Origin: Solimonas sp. SE-A11
GTDB lineage: Bacteria > Pseudomonadota > Gammaproteobacteria > Nevskiales > Nevskiaceae
DNA length: 64,000 bases
Reading direction: 5' to 3'
Assembly (NCBI RefSeq): GCF_030345715.1
Contig: NZ_JAUASX010000010.1
Span: 62,001 to 126,000 of the forward strand
The notes beneath the pieces were generated by a model that searched no databases, was not told the origin of the DNA, and worked only from the letters and a program-made list of their open reading frames with translations. Both the position numbers and the translations under genes were made by a program. Positions 45,920-55,091 of the stretch are shown in pieces (positions within the stretch are counted from its first letter, which is position 1; each line of letters opens with the position of its first letter).

Positions 45920-47081
45920 AGGACTTCAAGACGTCGTCGATGGGGGTGATGGTGGCCCACTGCTTGCAGCTGGGGCACTGCCAGAACAGCTGGCGTGGGC
46001 TGAAGCCGCAGTGGCCGCAGCGGTAGCGCGGCGTGGTTTCCATCAGTTTGCGGATGGCGCTGCGCAGGCTCGCGGCCGGCTTGTCCAGGCCCGCGGCGAC
46101 CACGCCCGGCTGGTGCTCCAGCACCTCAAGGAACTCCGCCAGCACGGCGCGACCCGGACGCGTCTCCAGGCCTTGGGCCAGGTAGTCCGCCACCTCCAGG
46201 CCTTCCTGGCGCATCAGGTGCGCCTCGGCCAGGATCGGCAGGCTGCTGGGGGACATCTCCTTGGCATCCTGCAGGAACAGCAGATAGCCCTGCGCATCGC
46301 CGGTCTTCTCGGCGCAGCGACGCAACGGCTCGATCACCTCGGGCAGGAAGCGCTGATCGCGCTCGAAGGCCAGGCGGTAGTGCTTGGCGGCATCAGCCTC
46401 TTCGCCGGCAGCCTCCTGCAGCGCACCGAGCAGCAGCTGTGCGCGAATGCAGGCGGGGTCTTCGGCGGCGGCGCGCTCGGCCAGTTCCAGGGCGGCGTCG
46501 GCTTGCTTGCGCGCCCTCGCCTCCTCGGCGAGCTCGCAGTAGTACTGGGCGATCACCTCGCGCTTGGACTCACCCTTGGCGGATTCGATACGGCGCGAGA
46601 TCTTGATCGCCTGCTGCCAGTCGCGGCCCTGTTCATAGATGGTGCGCACCAGCTCCAGGCACTGCACCACCTGGTGTCCCTCGGCGGCGAGCGCCAGCGA
46701 GATTTCCTCGGCACGGTCCATCAGGCCGGCCTTGTGGTAGTCCTGTGCCAGCTCGAGGCGGGTCTGGGTGCGCAGCTCCGGCGACAGGTTGGGCCGGGCC
46801 AGCAGGTCTTCGTGGATATGCAGCGCGCGATCCACTTCGCCGCGCTTGCGGAACAGGTTGCCCAACGTCAGGTGCATCTCGGCCGCGGAGCTGTCCATTT
46901 CGGCGGCTTCGCTGAGTGCCGCGAGGGTCTCGTCCGGGTTGTCGCTGACCAGGTGCGTGACCAGGCCACCGAGCTTCTCCGGCGTGATGGCACGACCCTG
47001 GTGCGGATAACCACGCGACAAGGCCCAGCCGAGGGCGAATCCCAGCGGCAGCAGCAGCCAGGAGAACAGGACATCGATCAC
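45918..47081 (-). CDS. lapB: Lipopolysaccharide assembly protein B (YciM)
   Basis: 387-aa membrane-anchored regulator of LpxC turnover in lipid A synthesis. An N-terminal helix (about residues 3-20) anchors it, TPR units fill the middle, and the C-terminus carries a rubredoxin-type metal site, YRCGHCGF and WQCPSCKQW. It follows lapA by 1 bp as in E. coli. Confidence 0.95.
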   Translation of the reverse strand: MIDVLFSWLLLPLGFALGWALSRGYPHQGRAITPEKLGGLVTHLVSDNPDETLAALSEAAEMDSSAAEMHLTLGNLFRKRGEVDRALHIHEDLLARPNLSPELRTQTRLELAQDYHKAGLMDRAEEISLALAAEGHQVVQCLELVRTIYEQGRDWQQAIKISRRIESAKGESKREVIAQYYCELAEEARARKQADAALELAERAAAEDPACIRAQLLLGALQEAAGEEADAAKHYRLAFERDQRFLPEVIEPLRRCAEKTGDAQGYLLFLQDAKEMSPSSLPILAEAHLMRQEGLEVADYLAQGLETRPGRAVLAEFLEVLEHQPGVVAAGLDKPAASLRSAIRKLMETTPRYRCGHCGFSPRQLFWQCPSCKQWATITPIDDVLKS

Positions 47082-47082
47082 G

Positions 47083-47427
47083 TCAGGGAACCTTGGGCAG
47101 CGCGGACGGCGATGCGGTCAGGGTGGGCGGCGGCGCGGACAGGGCGCGCAGGTTGCGCAGCTCGGTTTCGCTGTCGCGGAGCTGCTTGCGCAGGCGGCGG
47201 ATTTCGGACTTGAGGCTCAGCACCCGCAGGAAACCCGCCCCCAGGGTCAGCAGCGCCACCAGCACGAACTCGGCGACCAGCAGCGCGATCAGCGGCAGCT
47301 CGATCATGCCGAACAAGTAGTTGAACTCGACCTTCTGGCTGTTGAAGAAGCCGATGGTGGTGCCGAGCACGAAGACCGGCAGGATCACCAGGAAGAAGAC
47401 CAGCGAGGCCGGCGCCTTGAAGGCCAC
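47083..47427 (-). CDS. lapA: Lipopolysaccharide assembly protein A domain protein (DUF1049)
   Basis: 114-aa inner-membrane protein with two hydrophobic segments (about residues 9-27 and 43-66) and a cytoplasmic coiled-coil-like tail (LKSEIRRLRKQLRDSETELR). NSQKVEFNYLFGMIELPL is the DUF1049 signature. Between ihfB and lapB as usual. Confidence 0.92.
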   Translation of the reverse strand: MAFKAPASLVFFLVILPVFVLGTTIGFFNSQKVEFNYLFGMIELPLIALLVAEFVLVALLTLGAGFLRVLSLKSEIRRLRKQLRDSETELRNLRALSAPPPTLTASPSALPKVP

Positions 47428-47429
47428 GA

Positions 47430-47786
47430 TCAGCCCTGGCTATCGGCAGTGGCGGCAGCAGCCGCAGCCTTGGCCGCCGCGGCGGCGGCTTCAGCCTCGG
47501 CCTGGGCGTTGGCGTTGACGCGCTCGCGCATCTCCTTGCCCGGCTTGAAGTGCGGGACGCGCTTCGGCGGGATTTCCACCGGCTCGCCGGTCTTGGGATT
47601 GCGACCGACGCGCGCCGGACGGTGATGCAGGGCGAAGCTGCCGAAACCGCGGATTTCCACGCGGTCGTCCTTGGCCAGCGCCATGCTGATCTGGTCCAGC
47701 ACCAGCTTGACCGCCAGTTCCACGTCCTTCTGCATCAGGTGGGTCTGCTTGGAGGCCAGCCGTTCGATCAGTTCGGATTTGGTCAT
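47430..47786 (-). CDS. ihfB: Integration host factor subunit beta, with Ala-rich tail
   Basis: 118-aa DNA-bending protein that pairs with Ihf[38 protein letters not shown] (with the intercalating Pro) and [14 protein letters not shown] are conserved. E. coli IhfB ends at about residue 94; here about 25 extra residues form an Ala-rich tail ([20 protein letters not shown]). A start 3 codons earlier (47795) is possible. Downstream of rpsA, the conserved order. Confidence 0.93.
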   Translation of the reverse strand: MTKSELIERLASKQTHLMQKDVELAVKLVLDQISMALAKDDRVEIRGFGSFALHHRPARVGRNPKTGEPVEIPPKRVPHFKPGKEMRERVNANAQAEAEAAAAAAKAAAAAATADSQG

Positions 47787-47932
47787 AAGGCTCATGGATG
47801 CGGTCTAATTGATTGAACCTTATAGAAAAAAAACAGGGCATGCAAGAGTCCCCGCCGCCCCGGGGGCTGACAGGCCCGAAACAGGGGGCCAGCCGGCTGC
47901 CGGCCAGGGGATGCGGGGCGCCGTGCAAAAAG

Positions 47933-47957
47933 AAAGGGGCCGCATGGCGGCCCCTTT
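47933..47957 (-). terminator. Intrinsic terminator after rpsA
   Basis: AAAGGGGCCGC (47933-47943) pairs with GCGGCCCCTTT (47947-47957). On the minus strand the stem is followed by CTTTTTG, directly downstream of rpsA and before ihfB. Confidence 0.85.
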
Positions 47958-47987
47958 CCGATACATCCAAGTACTGCGAAGGACAGC

Positions 47988-49670
47988 TTAGCGGTCGTTG
48001 TTGCCGCCAATCTGTTCCTTGAGCAGGTCGCCCAGGCTGGTGCGGCCGGTGCTGGCGTTACGGTTGCCGTACTCCGCCATGACCTCCTGCTCTTCCTGGA
48101 TTTCCTTCTCGCGGACCGACAGCTGCACGATGCGGTTCTTGCGGTCCAGGCCGACGTAGCGGGATTCCAGCGTGTCGCCTTCCTTGAGCACCTTGGTCGC
48201 GTCTTCAACGCGCTCACGGGCCAGGTCGTTGGCACGGATGTAACCCTCGACGCCATTGCCCAGGTCGATGAAGGCGCCGCGCGGGTCGACGGTCTTCACG
48301 ATGCCCTTGACGATGGTGCCCTTGACCGTGTCGGCGATGAACTGCGACAGCGGATCCTGCTGGACCTGCTTGACGCCCAGCGAGATGCGCTCGCGCGCGC
48401 CGTCGATGGCCAAAACCACGGCGTCCAGCTCCTGGCCCTTCTGGTAGCGGCGCACGGCGGTTTCGCCGGCTTCGTTCCAGTCGAGGTCGGACAGGTGCAC
48501 CAGGCCGTCGATACCGCCGTCCAGGCCGATGAAGATGCCGAAGTCGGTGATCGACTTGATGGCGCCGCGGACGCGGTCGCCCTTCTGGTGGTTCTGGGCA
48601 AACTCTTCCCAGGGGTTCGGGCGGCACTGCTTCATGCCCAGCGAGATACGGCGGCGCTCGCCGTCGATGTCGAGGATCATGACTTCGACCTCGTCGCCGA
48701 CCTGCACGACCTTGCCCGGGTTGACGTTCTTGTTCGTCCAGTCCATCTCGGACACGTGCACCAGGCCCTCGACGCCCGGCTCGATCTCCACGAACGAACC
48801 GTAGTCGGTGATGTTGGTGACCTTGCCGAACAGGCGGGTCTTCTCGGGGTAGCGACGCTCGATGTCCATCCACGGATCGGCGCCCAGCTGCTTGAGGCCG
48901 AGGCTGACGCGGCGACGCTCGCGGTCGTACTTGAGGACCTTAACTTCGATTTCCTGGCCGACGGTGACGACTTCGGCCGGATCCTTGACGCGCTTCCACG
49001 TCATGTCGGTGATGTGCAGCAGGCCGTCGATGCCGCCGAGGTCGACGAACGCGCCGTACTCGACCAGGTTCTTGACCACGCCGCGGAGGACCACACCTTC
49101 CTGCAGGTTGGCCAGGAGGGTGTCACGCTCGGCGCTGTACTCGGCCTCGAGCACTTCGCGACGCGAGACCACGACGTTGTTGCGCAGCTTGTCGAGCTTG
49201 ATGACCTTGAACTCGAGCGGCTTGCCCTCGAGGTAGGACGTGTCGCGCACCGGGCGGACGTCGACCAGCGAACCGGGGAGGAAGGCGCGCACGGTGCCGA
49301 TGTCGACCGTGAAACCGCCCTTGACCTTGCCGGTGATGATGCCGATGACGGTTTCCTTGCCCTCGAAGGCCTTCGCGAGGCGCTCCCAGGTCTTGATCCG
49401 CTCGGCCTTCTCCTTGGAGAACTTGGTTTCGCCGAAACCGTCTTCGACGGTCTCCAGCGCCACTTCTACGTCGTCGCCGGCAGCAACCTTGATCTCGCCG
49501 TCGACCATGAATTCCTGGATGGGGATCACGCCTTCGGACTTGAGGCCCGCGTCGACGATCACGACATCCGGCTTAACAGCCAGCACCTTGGCATTGACGA
49601 TGGTGCCCGACTGCATGGACTGGCCGCCCTTGAGGCTGGCCTCAAACATTTCAGCAAAACTTTCGATCAT
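47988..49670 (-). CDS. rpsA: 30S ribosomal protein S1
   Basis: 560-aa protein with six S1 RNA-binding domains; the last four show repeated phrases such as [20 protein letters not shown] and [23 protein letters not shown] 49670 ([13 protein letters not shown]) is chosen. Its upstream ATTACAAAAACACTCG-type region lacks a Shine-Dalgarno, as known for rpsA in enterobacteria, where S1 controls its own translation. Between cmk and ihfB. Confidence 0.97.
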   Translation of the reverse strand: MIESFAEMFEASLKGGQSMQSGTIVNAKVLAVKPDVVIVDAGLKSEGVIPIQEFMVDGEIKVAAGDDVEVALETVEDGFGETKFSKEKAERIKTWERLAKAFEGKETVIGIITGKVKGGFTVDIGTVRAFLPGSLVDVRPVRDTSYLEGKPLEFKVIKLDKLRNNVVVSRREVLEAEYSAERDTLLANLQEGVVLRGVVKNLVEYGAFVDLGGIDGLLHITDMTWKRVKDPAEVVTVGQEIEVKVLKYDRERRRVSLGLKQLGADPWMDIERRYPEKTRLFGKVTNITDYGSFVEIEPGVEGLVHVSEMDWTNKNVNPGKVVQVGDEVEVMILDIDGERRRISLGMKQCRPNPWEEFAQNHQKGDRVRGAIKSITDFGIFIGLDGGIDGLVHLSDLDWNEAGETAVRRYQKGQELDAVVLAIDGARERISLGVKQVQQDPLSQFIADTVKGTIVKGIVKTVDPRGAFIDLGNGVEGYIRANDLARERVEDATKVLKEGDTLESRYVGLDRKNRIVQLSVREKEIQEEQEVMAEYGNRNASTGRTSLGDLLKEQIGGNNDR

Positions 49671-49781
49671 TACAAAAACACTCGTTGGTGGTGGGTGGAA
49701 CATCCGCCGCGTCCCTGCGGTCGGTCCTGGTTGATAAAAGAAACGGCCCACATCCTGTGGACCGGCTGTCTGCGGGGGAAA

Positions 49782-50477
49782 TCAGAACCCGTAGCGACGC
49801 AGCAGGGTTTCCACTTTTCCGATGACCTCGGCAGGGGAAAGTCCCGTTGTATCAACCACTTCAGCCCTTTCGGCCGGCTTGAGCGGGGCGATGGGGCGGT
49901 TGCGGTCGCGCGCGTCGCGGGCGCGGATCTCTACGCAGAGACCATCGAGCGTAGCAGGTATTCCCTTATCGCTCAACTGCTTGTAGCGGCGGGCCGCCCG
50001 TTCGTCGGGGCTCGCGTCCATGAAGATCTTGAGGGGCGCGTCGGGGAAAACCACGGTGCCCATGTCGCGGCCGTCGGCGATCAGGCCCGGCGCGCGGCGG
50101 AAGTCCTTCTGCAGTTGCAGCAGCGCAGCGCGCACTTCCGGCAGCGCGGCGATGCGCGAGGCCAGCGCCCCGGAGGTCTCGGCGCGCACGGTGTCGACCC
50201 AGTTCTCGCCGTTGACCCGGATAGCCTCGTCATGCTCGGTGTCGCCGGTGAACTCGATGGCCAGGCCCGGCACCAGGGCGGCCACGGCGGGGCCGTCGGC
50301 GTCCGGCACCCCTGCCCGCTCGGCGGCCAGGGCCAGGATGCGGTATAGCGCGCCGCTATCCAGGCGGTGCCAGCCGCCCAGGCGCTGGCTCAGCCAGCGC
50401 GTCACCAGGCCCTTGCCGACGCCGCTGGGGCCGTCGACGGTGATGACAGGCACGAGAGTGTTGTTCTGGGACGGCAT
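49782..50477 (-). CDS. cmk: Cytidylate kinase
   Basis: 231-aa CMP/dCMP kinase. The P-loop is TVDGPSGVGKGLVTRWL; LDSGALYR, DGRDMGTVVFPDA and the lid R-x-RD-x2-R-x-RDRNRPIAPL follow. It starts 7 bp after aroA and precedes rpsA, the standard arrangement. Confidence 0.96.
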   Translation of the reverse strand: MPSQNNTLVPVITVDGPSGVGKGLVTRWLSQRLGGWHRLDSGALYRILALAAERAGVPDADGPAVAALVPGLAIEFTGDTEHDEAIRVNGENWVDTVRAETSGALASRIAALPEVRAALLQLQKDFRRAPGLIADGRDMGTVVFPDAPLKIFMDASPDERAARRYKQLSDKGIPATLDGLCVEIRARDARDRNRPIAPLKPAERAEVVDTTGLSPAEVIGKVETLLRRYGF

Positions 50478-50484
50478 GGGCGGA

Positions 50485-51810
50485 TCAGGAGGTAGTCAAC
50501 GCGGCGAGCCGCGAAAAATAGTCCGGGAAGGTCTTGGCGACACAGCCCGGGTCGTTGATGCGCACGGAAATGCCGCCGCAGGCCGCCAGCGAAAAGCTCA
50601 TCGCCATGCGATGATCGTCGTAGGTGTCGATGGCCGCTGTTCGCGGCGCCGCCGGAGGCGCGACGCGCAGGTAATCGGCGCCGGCTTCCACCGTGGCGCC
50701 GAGCTTGGTCAGCTCCGCCGCCATGGCGGCGATGCGGTCGGTCTCCTTGACGCGCCAGCTGCCGATGTTGCGCAGCACGCTGGGGCCGTCGGCGAACAGC
50801 GCCACCACCGCCACGGTCATCGCCGCGTCGGGGATGTGGTTGAAGTCGGCGTCTATGGCCTTGGGCCGGAAGCCTGCGGATAGTCCAGGCGAGCGCACCT
50901 CGGTCCACTGCTCACCCTGGGTAACCTCGGCGCCCATGGCCGCCATGACCTCGGCAAAGCGCACGTCACCCTGCAGGCTGGCACTGCCCATGCCCTGCAC
51001 CCGCACCGGTCCGCCGGCCAGGGCGCCCAGCGCCAGGAAGTAGGAGGCCGACGAGGCATCGCCCTCGACCGCGAACGCACCCGGCGCGCGGTAGCGCGAG
51101 CCGGCCGCGACGGTGAAGCGCGGTGTGCCGGCGGCGGTCGTGCCGCGCTGCACCTCGACGCCGAAGCGGCGCATCAGGGCGATGCTCAGCTCGATGTAGG
51201 GCTTGGAGATCAGCTCGCCCTCGACCTCGACCACCAGATCCTGCTCGCGTGCCAGTAGCGGCGCCGACTGCAGGATGCCGGTGAGAAACTGGCTGGAAGC
51301 GTCGCCGCGCACGCGCACCGGCTGCGCCGCGCGCACCTGCGCGGGCTCGATCAGCAGCGGCGGAAAGCCGTCCTTCTGCTGGTAGCCGATCCGAGCGCCC
51401 AGCGGCTGGAGGGCGTCCACCAGGTCGCCGATCGGCCGCTCATGCATGCGCGGGATGCCGGACAGTCGGTAGCGGCCATCCATGAAAGCCAGCACCGCGA
51501 CCAGCGTGCGGATCGACAGCCCGGAGTTGCCGACGAAGATGTCGGCCTCGCGCAGCGGCAGCCGCGGCGCGCCCTGCACCCGCCACCCGCCCTCGCCCAG
51601 GTCCTGCAGCGGCACGCCGCAGGCCTTCAGGGCCTCGCGCATCACGCGGGTGTCGTCGGAGTCGAGCAGGCCGCTGAGGGTCGTCTCGCCCTCCGACAGC
51701 GCGGCCAGCAGCAGTGCGCGGATCGACACGCTCTTGGAGCCGGGCAGCCGCAGTTCGCCCCGCGCCGCGCGGATGGGTGCCAGGTCCAGGAAATCGGCGG
51801 AAGAACTCAT
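50485..51810 (-). CDS. aroA: 3-phosphoshikimate 1-carboxyvinyltransferase (EPSP synthase)
   Basis: 441-aa enzyme making EPSP, target of glyphosate. [20 protein letters not shown], the [20 protein letters not shown] region (usual family consensus is GNAGTxxR; here GNSGLSIR), and the C-terminal [13 protein letters not shown] are present. It overlaps tyrA by 4 nt (51807-51810). In Pseudomonas aroA is fused to tyrA; here it is separate but coupled. The GNSGLSIR variant deserves note for inhibitor sensitivity. Confidence 0.95.
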   Translation of the reverse strand: MSSSADFLDLAPIRAARGELRLPGSKSVSIRALLLAALSEGETTLSGLLDSDDTRVMREALKACGVPLQDLGEGGWRVQGAPRLPLREADIFVGNSGLSIRTLVAVLAFMDGRYRLSGIPRMHERPIGDLVDALQPLGARIGYQQKDGFPPLLIEPAQVRAAQPVRVRGDASSQFLTGILQSAPLLAREQDLVVEVEGELISKPYIELSIALMRRFGVEVQRGTTAAGTPRFTVAAGSRYRAPGAFAVEGDASSASYFLALGALAGGPVRVQGMGSASLQGDVRFAEVMAAMGAEVTQGEQWTEVRSPGLSAGFRPKAIDADFNHIPDAAMTVAVVALFADGPSVLRNIGSWRVKETDRIAAMAAELTKLGATVEAGADYLRVAPPAAPRTAAIDTYDDHRMAMSFSLAACGGISVRINDPGCVAKTFPDYFSRLAALTTS

Positions 51811-52700
51811 GGCTTCTTCGCGGCAGCCGGCTTTTCGACCAGCTCCAGGTAACGCTCGCGGGCATCGCGGGCGCGGGTGTAGATGTCGAGGATGGCGGGA
51901 CCGTCGTCCTCGGTGATGGCGTCGCGCAGCTTCTGCAGTTCGCCCAGGTAGCCGTCGAGCGCGCCGAGCACCGCCGAGCGGTTGGCGCGGGTGATGTCGT
52001 GCCACATCTTCGGGCTGCTGGAGGCGATGCGCGTGAAGTCGCGGAAGCCGCCGGCGGCGTAGGCGAAGATTTCCTTGCGCGAATCCAGGGTGTTGAGGAA
52101 ATCCACCAGGGCGAAGGCCAGCACGTGCGGCAGGTGGCTGGTCGCGGCCAGCACCTCGTCGTGGTGCTCGGCGCTCATTTCGCAGACCAGGCTGCCGGCG
52201 GACTCCCATAGCGCCCGCACCGTGGCCAGCGCGGCCGGGTCCTGGTGCGCATGCGGGGTCAGGATGCAGCGACGCCCCTGGAACAGCTCAGCGAAGGAGG
52301 CCTCCACCCCGCTCTTCTCGTTGCCAGCCACCGGGTGGCCGCCGACGAAGCGCGCGGGCAACGCGCCGAACACGGCCGCCACGTCCTGCTCCACCGAGAC
52401 CTTGGTGCTGCCGACGTCGGTAAGGATGGCGTCCTCGCGCAGGTAGGAGGCGAGCTGCGACAGCACTTCGCGGGTCTGCAGCACCGGCACCGACAGCAGC
52501 ACCACGTCGGCGTCGCGCACGGCGGCTTCCAGCGATGCGGCCGCGTGGGTGGCGACACCCAGTTCGACGGCCGCGGCGACGCGCGCCGGGTCGGCGTCAT
52601 AGCCGATCACCTCGCGCACGGCGCCGGCCTTCTGCACGGCGCGCGCGAAGGAGCCACCGATGAGGCCCAGTCCGATGACGGCAAGTCGCTGCACGCTCAC
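51807..52700 (-). CDS. tyrA: Prephenate/arogenate dehydrogenase
   Basis: 297-aa NAD(P)-dependent dehydrogenase of tyrosine synthesis. The nucleotide motif [15 protein letters not shown] is at the N-terminus and [16 protein letters not shown] contains the catalytic His. The GTG start at 52700 overlaps the hisC stop (GTGA); the open frame upstream is a shadow of hisC. No chorismate mutase domain; that activity is on PheA. Confidence 0.94.
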   Translation of the reverse strand: MSVQRLAVIGLGLIGGSFARAVQKAGAVREVIGYDADPARVAAAVELGVATHAAASLEAAVRDADVVLLSVPVLQTREVLSQLASYLREDAILTDVGSTKVSVEQDVAAVFGALPARFVGGHPVAGNEKSGVEASFAELFQGRRCILTPHAHQDPAALATVRALWESAGSLVCEMSAEHHDEVLAATSHLPHVLAFALVDFLNTLDSRKEIFAYAAGGFRDFTRIASSSPKMWHDITRANRSAVLGALDGYLGELQKLRDAITEDDGPAILDIYTRARDARERYLELVEKPAAAKKP

Positions 52701-53830
52701 GATGCGAGGATCTCCCCGAGGGCCGCCACCAGGCGGTCGTTCTCGGCCTCGGTGCCGATGCTGAAGCGCAGGAACTGCGGCATCTGGTAGGAGGCCACCG
52801 GCCGCACGATCACGCCGCGCTGCATCAGCGCCTGGTTGATCGGCGCTGCGTCGCGGCCGAAGCCCACGGCGATGAAGTTGGCCTGGGAGGGCAGCACGGT
52901 CAGGCCCATGCCGCCGAGTGTCTGCGTCAGGCGCGCACGCTCGCGGTTGTTGAGCTCCACCGAGCGGGTGACGTGGGCCTGGTCGGCCAGCGCGGCTTCC
53001 GCCGCCAGCAGGGCCAGGCTGTTGTTGTTGAAGGGCTGGCGCACGCGGTTGAGCAGGTCGGCCAGCTCGGGGCTGGACAGCGAGTAGCCCACGCGCAGGC
53101 CGGCCAGGCCGTAGGCCTTGGAGAAGGTGTGGAACAGCACCAGGTTGGGGTACTTCTCCAGCCACTCGCGCGAGGGGCTGCGCAGGGCCGGCTCCATGTA
53201 CTCGTCGTAGGCCAGGTCCAGGGCCACCACCACGTGCGCGGGCACCTGGCGGATGAAGCCCTCGATGTCCTCCGGCGCCAGCCAGGTGCCGGTGGGGTTG
53301 TTGGGGTTGGCGATGAACACCAGAGACACGTCGGGATTGGCCTTCAGTGCCTCGGCGAAGGCCTGCATGTCATGCCCCAGCGGCTGGGCATCATGGGCCG
53401 GGCGCGCCGGCACCACCACCGCGCGGGCACCCTGCGCCTGGGTGATGATCGGGTAGACCGCGAAGGCGTGCTGCGAGAACAGCGCGGCGCGGCCGGGGCC
53501 GAGGAACACGCGGCCCAGCAGCTCGATGATGTCGTTGGAGCCGTTGCCCAGGGTGACGCGCTCCGGGGCGATGCCGCGGAAGTCGCCGATAGCCTTCTTC
53601 AGGCGGAAACCACCGCCGTCCGGGTACAGGGCCAGGTTGCCGCCGGCCACGGCCTCGGCGATGGCGGCCTTCACCGCCGGGCCGGGGCCCAGGGGATTTT
53701 CGTTGGACGCCAGCTTGATCGCGTCGGCGATGCCCAGGCGGCGCTGCAACTCTTCCAGCGGCATGCCCGGGGCGTAGGCCTCCAGGCTCAGCACGCCGGT
53801 GGCGGCGTTCTTCAGCAGGGGTGAGGTCAC
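52697..53830 (-). CDS. hisC: Histidinol-phosphate aminotransferase-type enzyme
   Basis: 377-aa PLP aminotransferase, fold type I. SNENPLGPGPAV at the N-terminus, NPNNPTGTWL, and the PLP lysine in HTFSKAYGLAGLRVGY are visible. Its place between pheA and tyrA suggests that it also serves phenylalanine/tyrosine transamination, as proposed for hisC copies in aromatic operons. GTG start at 53830, 8 bp after pheA. Confidence 0.93.
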   Translation of the reverse strand: MTSPLLKNAATGVLSLEAYAPGMPLEELQRRLGIADAIKLASNENPLGPGPAVKAAIAEAVAGGNLALYPDGGGFRLKKAIGDFRGIAPERVTLGNGSNDIIELLGRVFLGPGRAALFSQHAFAVYPIITQAQGARAVVVPARPAHDAQPLGHDMQAFAEALKANPDVSLVFIANPNNPTGTWLAPEDIEGFIRQVPAHVVVALDLAYDEYMEPALRSPSREWLEKYPNLVLFHTFSKAYGLAGLRVGYSLSSPELADLLNRVRQPFNNNSLALLAAEAALADQAHVTRSVELNNRERARLTQTLGGMGLTVLPSQANFIAVGFGRDAAPINQALMQRGVIVRPVASYQMPQFLRFSIGTEAENDRLVAALGEILAS

Positions 53831-53838
53831 GTTCGTCC

Positions 53839-54933
53839 TCAGAAGGGGGCAGTCGGGTAGGACCCGAGGATCTTGAAGTAGGCGGCGGCCGCGCGGACCT
53901 CTCCCAGCACCGACTCGATGCGCGGGTCCAGTGCGTGGCCGCGGAAGTCGATGAAGAAGTAGTAGTCGCGCACCGCCGCACCCTTGACCGGCCGCGACTC
54001 GATGCGCGTCAGGTCGATGTTCTCGCGGGCGAAGGGCTGCAGCAGCTTGAACAGCGCGCCCGGGTTGTTGCGCTGCGCGGTCATCACCACGGAGGTGACG
54101 TCGTCGCCGGTGGGCGACGGATCGTGCTTACCGATGATCAGGAAGCGCGTGGTGTTGTTGGGATCGTCCTCAATGTTCGAGGCCAGGATATTCATGCCGT
54201 AGAGCCGCGCCGCCTGCTGGCCGGCGATGGCCGCCCCGCCCTTCTCGCGGGCGATCAGCACCGCCTGGGCGTTGCTGGCCACGGTCTCCTTCTCGGCCTT
54301 GGGCAGGCGCGCGTCGAGCCATTTGCGGCACTGCGCGAAGGACTGTTGGTGCGAGTAGATGTGGGTGATCGCCTCCACCGAGGTCTCGGTGGATAGCAGG
54401 CAGTGATGGATCGGTAGCGTCACCTCGCCGCAGATGCGCAGCGTGGTCTGGGCCAGCTCGTCCAGCGTGTGGCTGACGATGCCGCCCAGCGAGTTCTCCA
54501 CCGGCACCACGCCGTAATCGGCATTGCCGGTCTCGACGTCGCGGAATATTTCGTCGATGGCCGCCACCGGGCGCGCCGTGATGCTGTCGCCGAAGTGCTT
54601 CAGCACCGCCGCCTGGGTGTAGGTGCCCTCAGGCCCCAGGTAGGCGATCTTCAGCGGCGATTCCAGCGACAGGCAGGCCGACATGATCTCGCGCATCAGC
54701 CGCGCCACGGTCTCGTCGGTCAGCGGGCCGGTGTTGCGCTCCATGGCGCGGCGCAGCACCTCCGCCTCGCGCGACGGGCGATAGTGGTTGCCGGTGCTGT
54801 CGCCCATCCGTTCCTTGATATGGGCGACTTCCTGGGCGATGCGCGCGCGCTGGGAGATCAGCGCCTGGATCTGTTCATCCAGGGAGTCGATCCGGGTGCG
54901 GGCCTGGGCCAGTTCGTTGTTCATGGGTGCCAT
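53839..54933 (-). CDS. pheA: Bifunctional chorismate mutase/prephenate dehydratase
   Basis: 364-aa protein with an N-terminal AroQ chorismate mutase (about residues 5-90, RIDSLDEQIQALISQRARIA), a prephenate dehydratase domain (KIAYLGPEGTYTQAAVLKHF, VPVENSLGGIVSHTLD) and a C-terminal ACT domain with the Phe-binding ESRPVKG. Feedback inhibition by phenylalanine is expected. An alternative ATG lies at 54924. Confidence 0.96.
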   Translation of the reverse strand: MAPMNNELAQARTRIDSLDEQIQALISQRARIAQEVAHIKERMGDSTGNHYRPSREAEVLRRAMERNTGPLTDETVARLMREIMSACLSLESPLKIAYLGPEGTYTQAAVLKHFGDSITARPVAAIDEIFRDVETGNADYGVVPVENSLGGIVSHTLDELAQTTLRICGEVTLPIHHCLLSTETSVEAITHIYSHQQSFAQCRKWLDARLPKAEKETVASNAQAVLIAREKGGAAIAGQQAARLYGMNILASNIEDDPNNTTRFLIIGKHDPSPTGDDVTSVVMTAQRNNPGALFKLLQPFARENIDLTRIESRPVKGAAVRDYYFFIDFRGHALDPRIESVLGEVRAAAAYFKILGSYPTAPF

Positions 54934-54943
54934 AACGAAAACA

Positions 54944-54967
54944 GGGAGCGCGATTGTACGCGCTCCC
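54944..54967 (-). promoter_or_regulatory. Hairpin with -10-like loop before pheA
   Basis: GGGAGCGCG (54944-54952) and CGCGCTCCC (54959-54967) form a perfect 9-bp stem. On the minus strand the loop reads TACAAT, a -10 box, and the stem is followed by TGTTTTCGTT and then the pheA ATG. It could act as a terminator/attenuator or as a promoter; the sequence alone does not decide. Confidence 0.45.
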
Positions 54968-55000
54968 CGCTCATGCCCCTAGCCCTTCCAAGACCAGGCA

Positions 55001-55074
55001 GTCCGCGAATGAACGCAAATAAACGTAAATTAATATTCCGGCCTATTCGCGTTCATTTGCATCCATTTGCGGAC
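55001..55074. repeat. GTCCGC...GCGGAC hairpin repeat between serA and pheA
   Basis: GTCCGCGAATGAACGCAAAT on the left pairs imperfectly with ATTTGCATCCATTTGCGGAC on the right around an A/T-rich centre. It fills most of the 158-bp serA-pheA gap. Single copy in the window. Confidence 0.65.
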
Positions 55075-55091
55075 CGATTTGCTGCTTAGGC

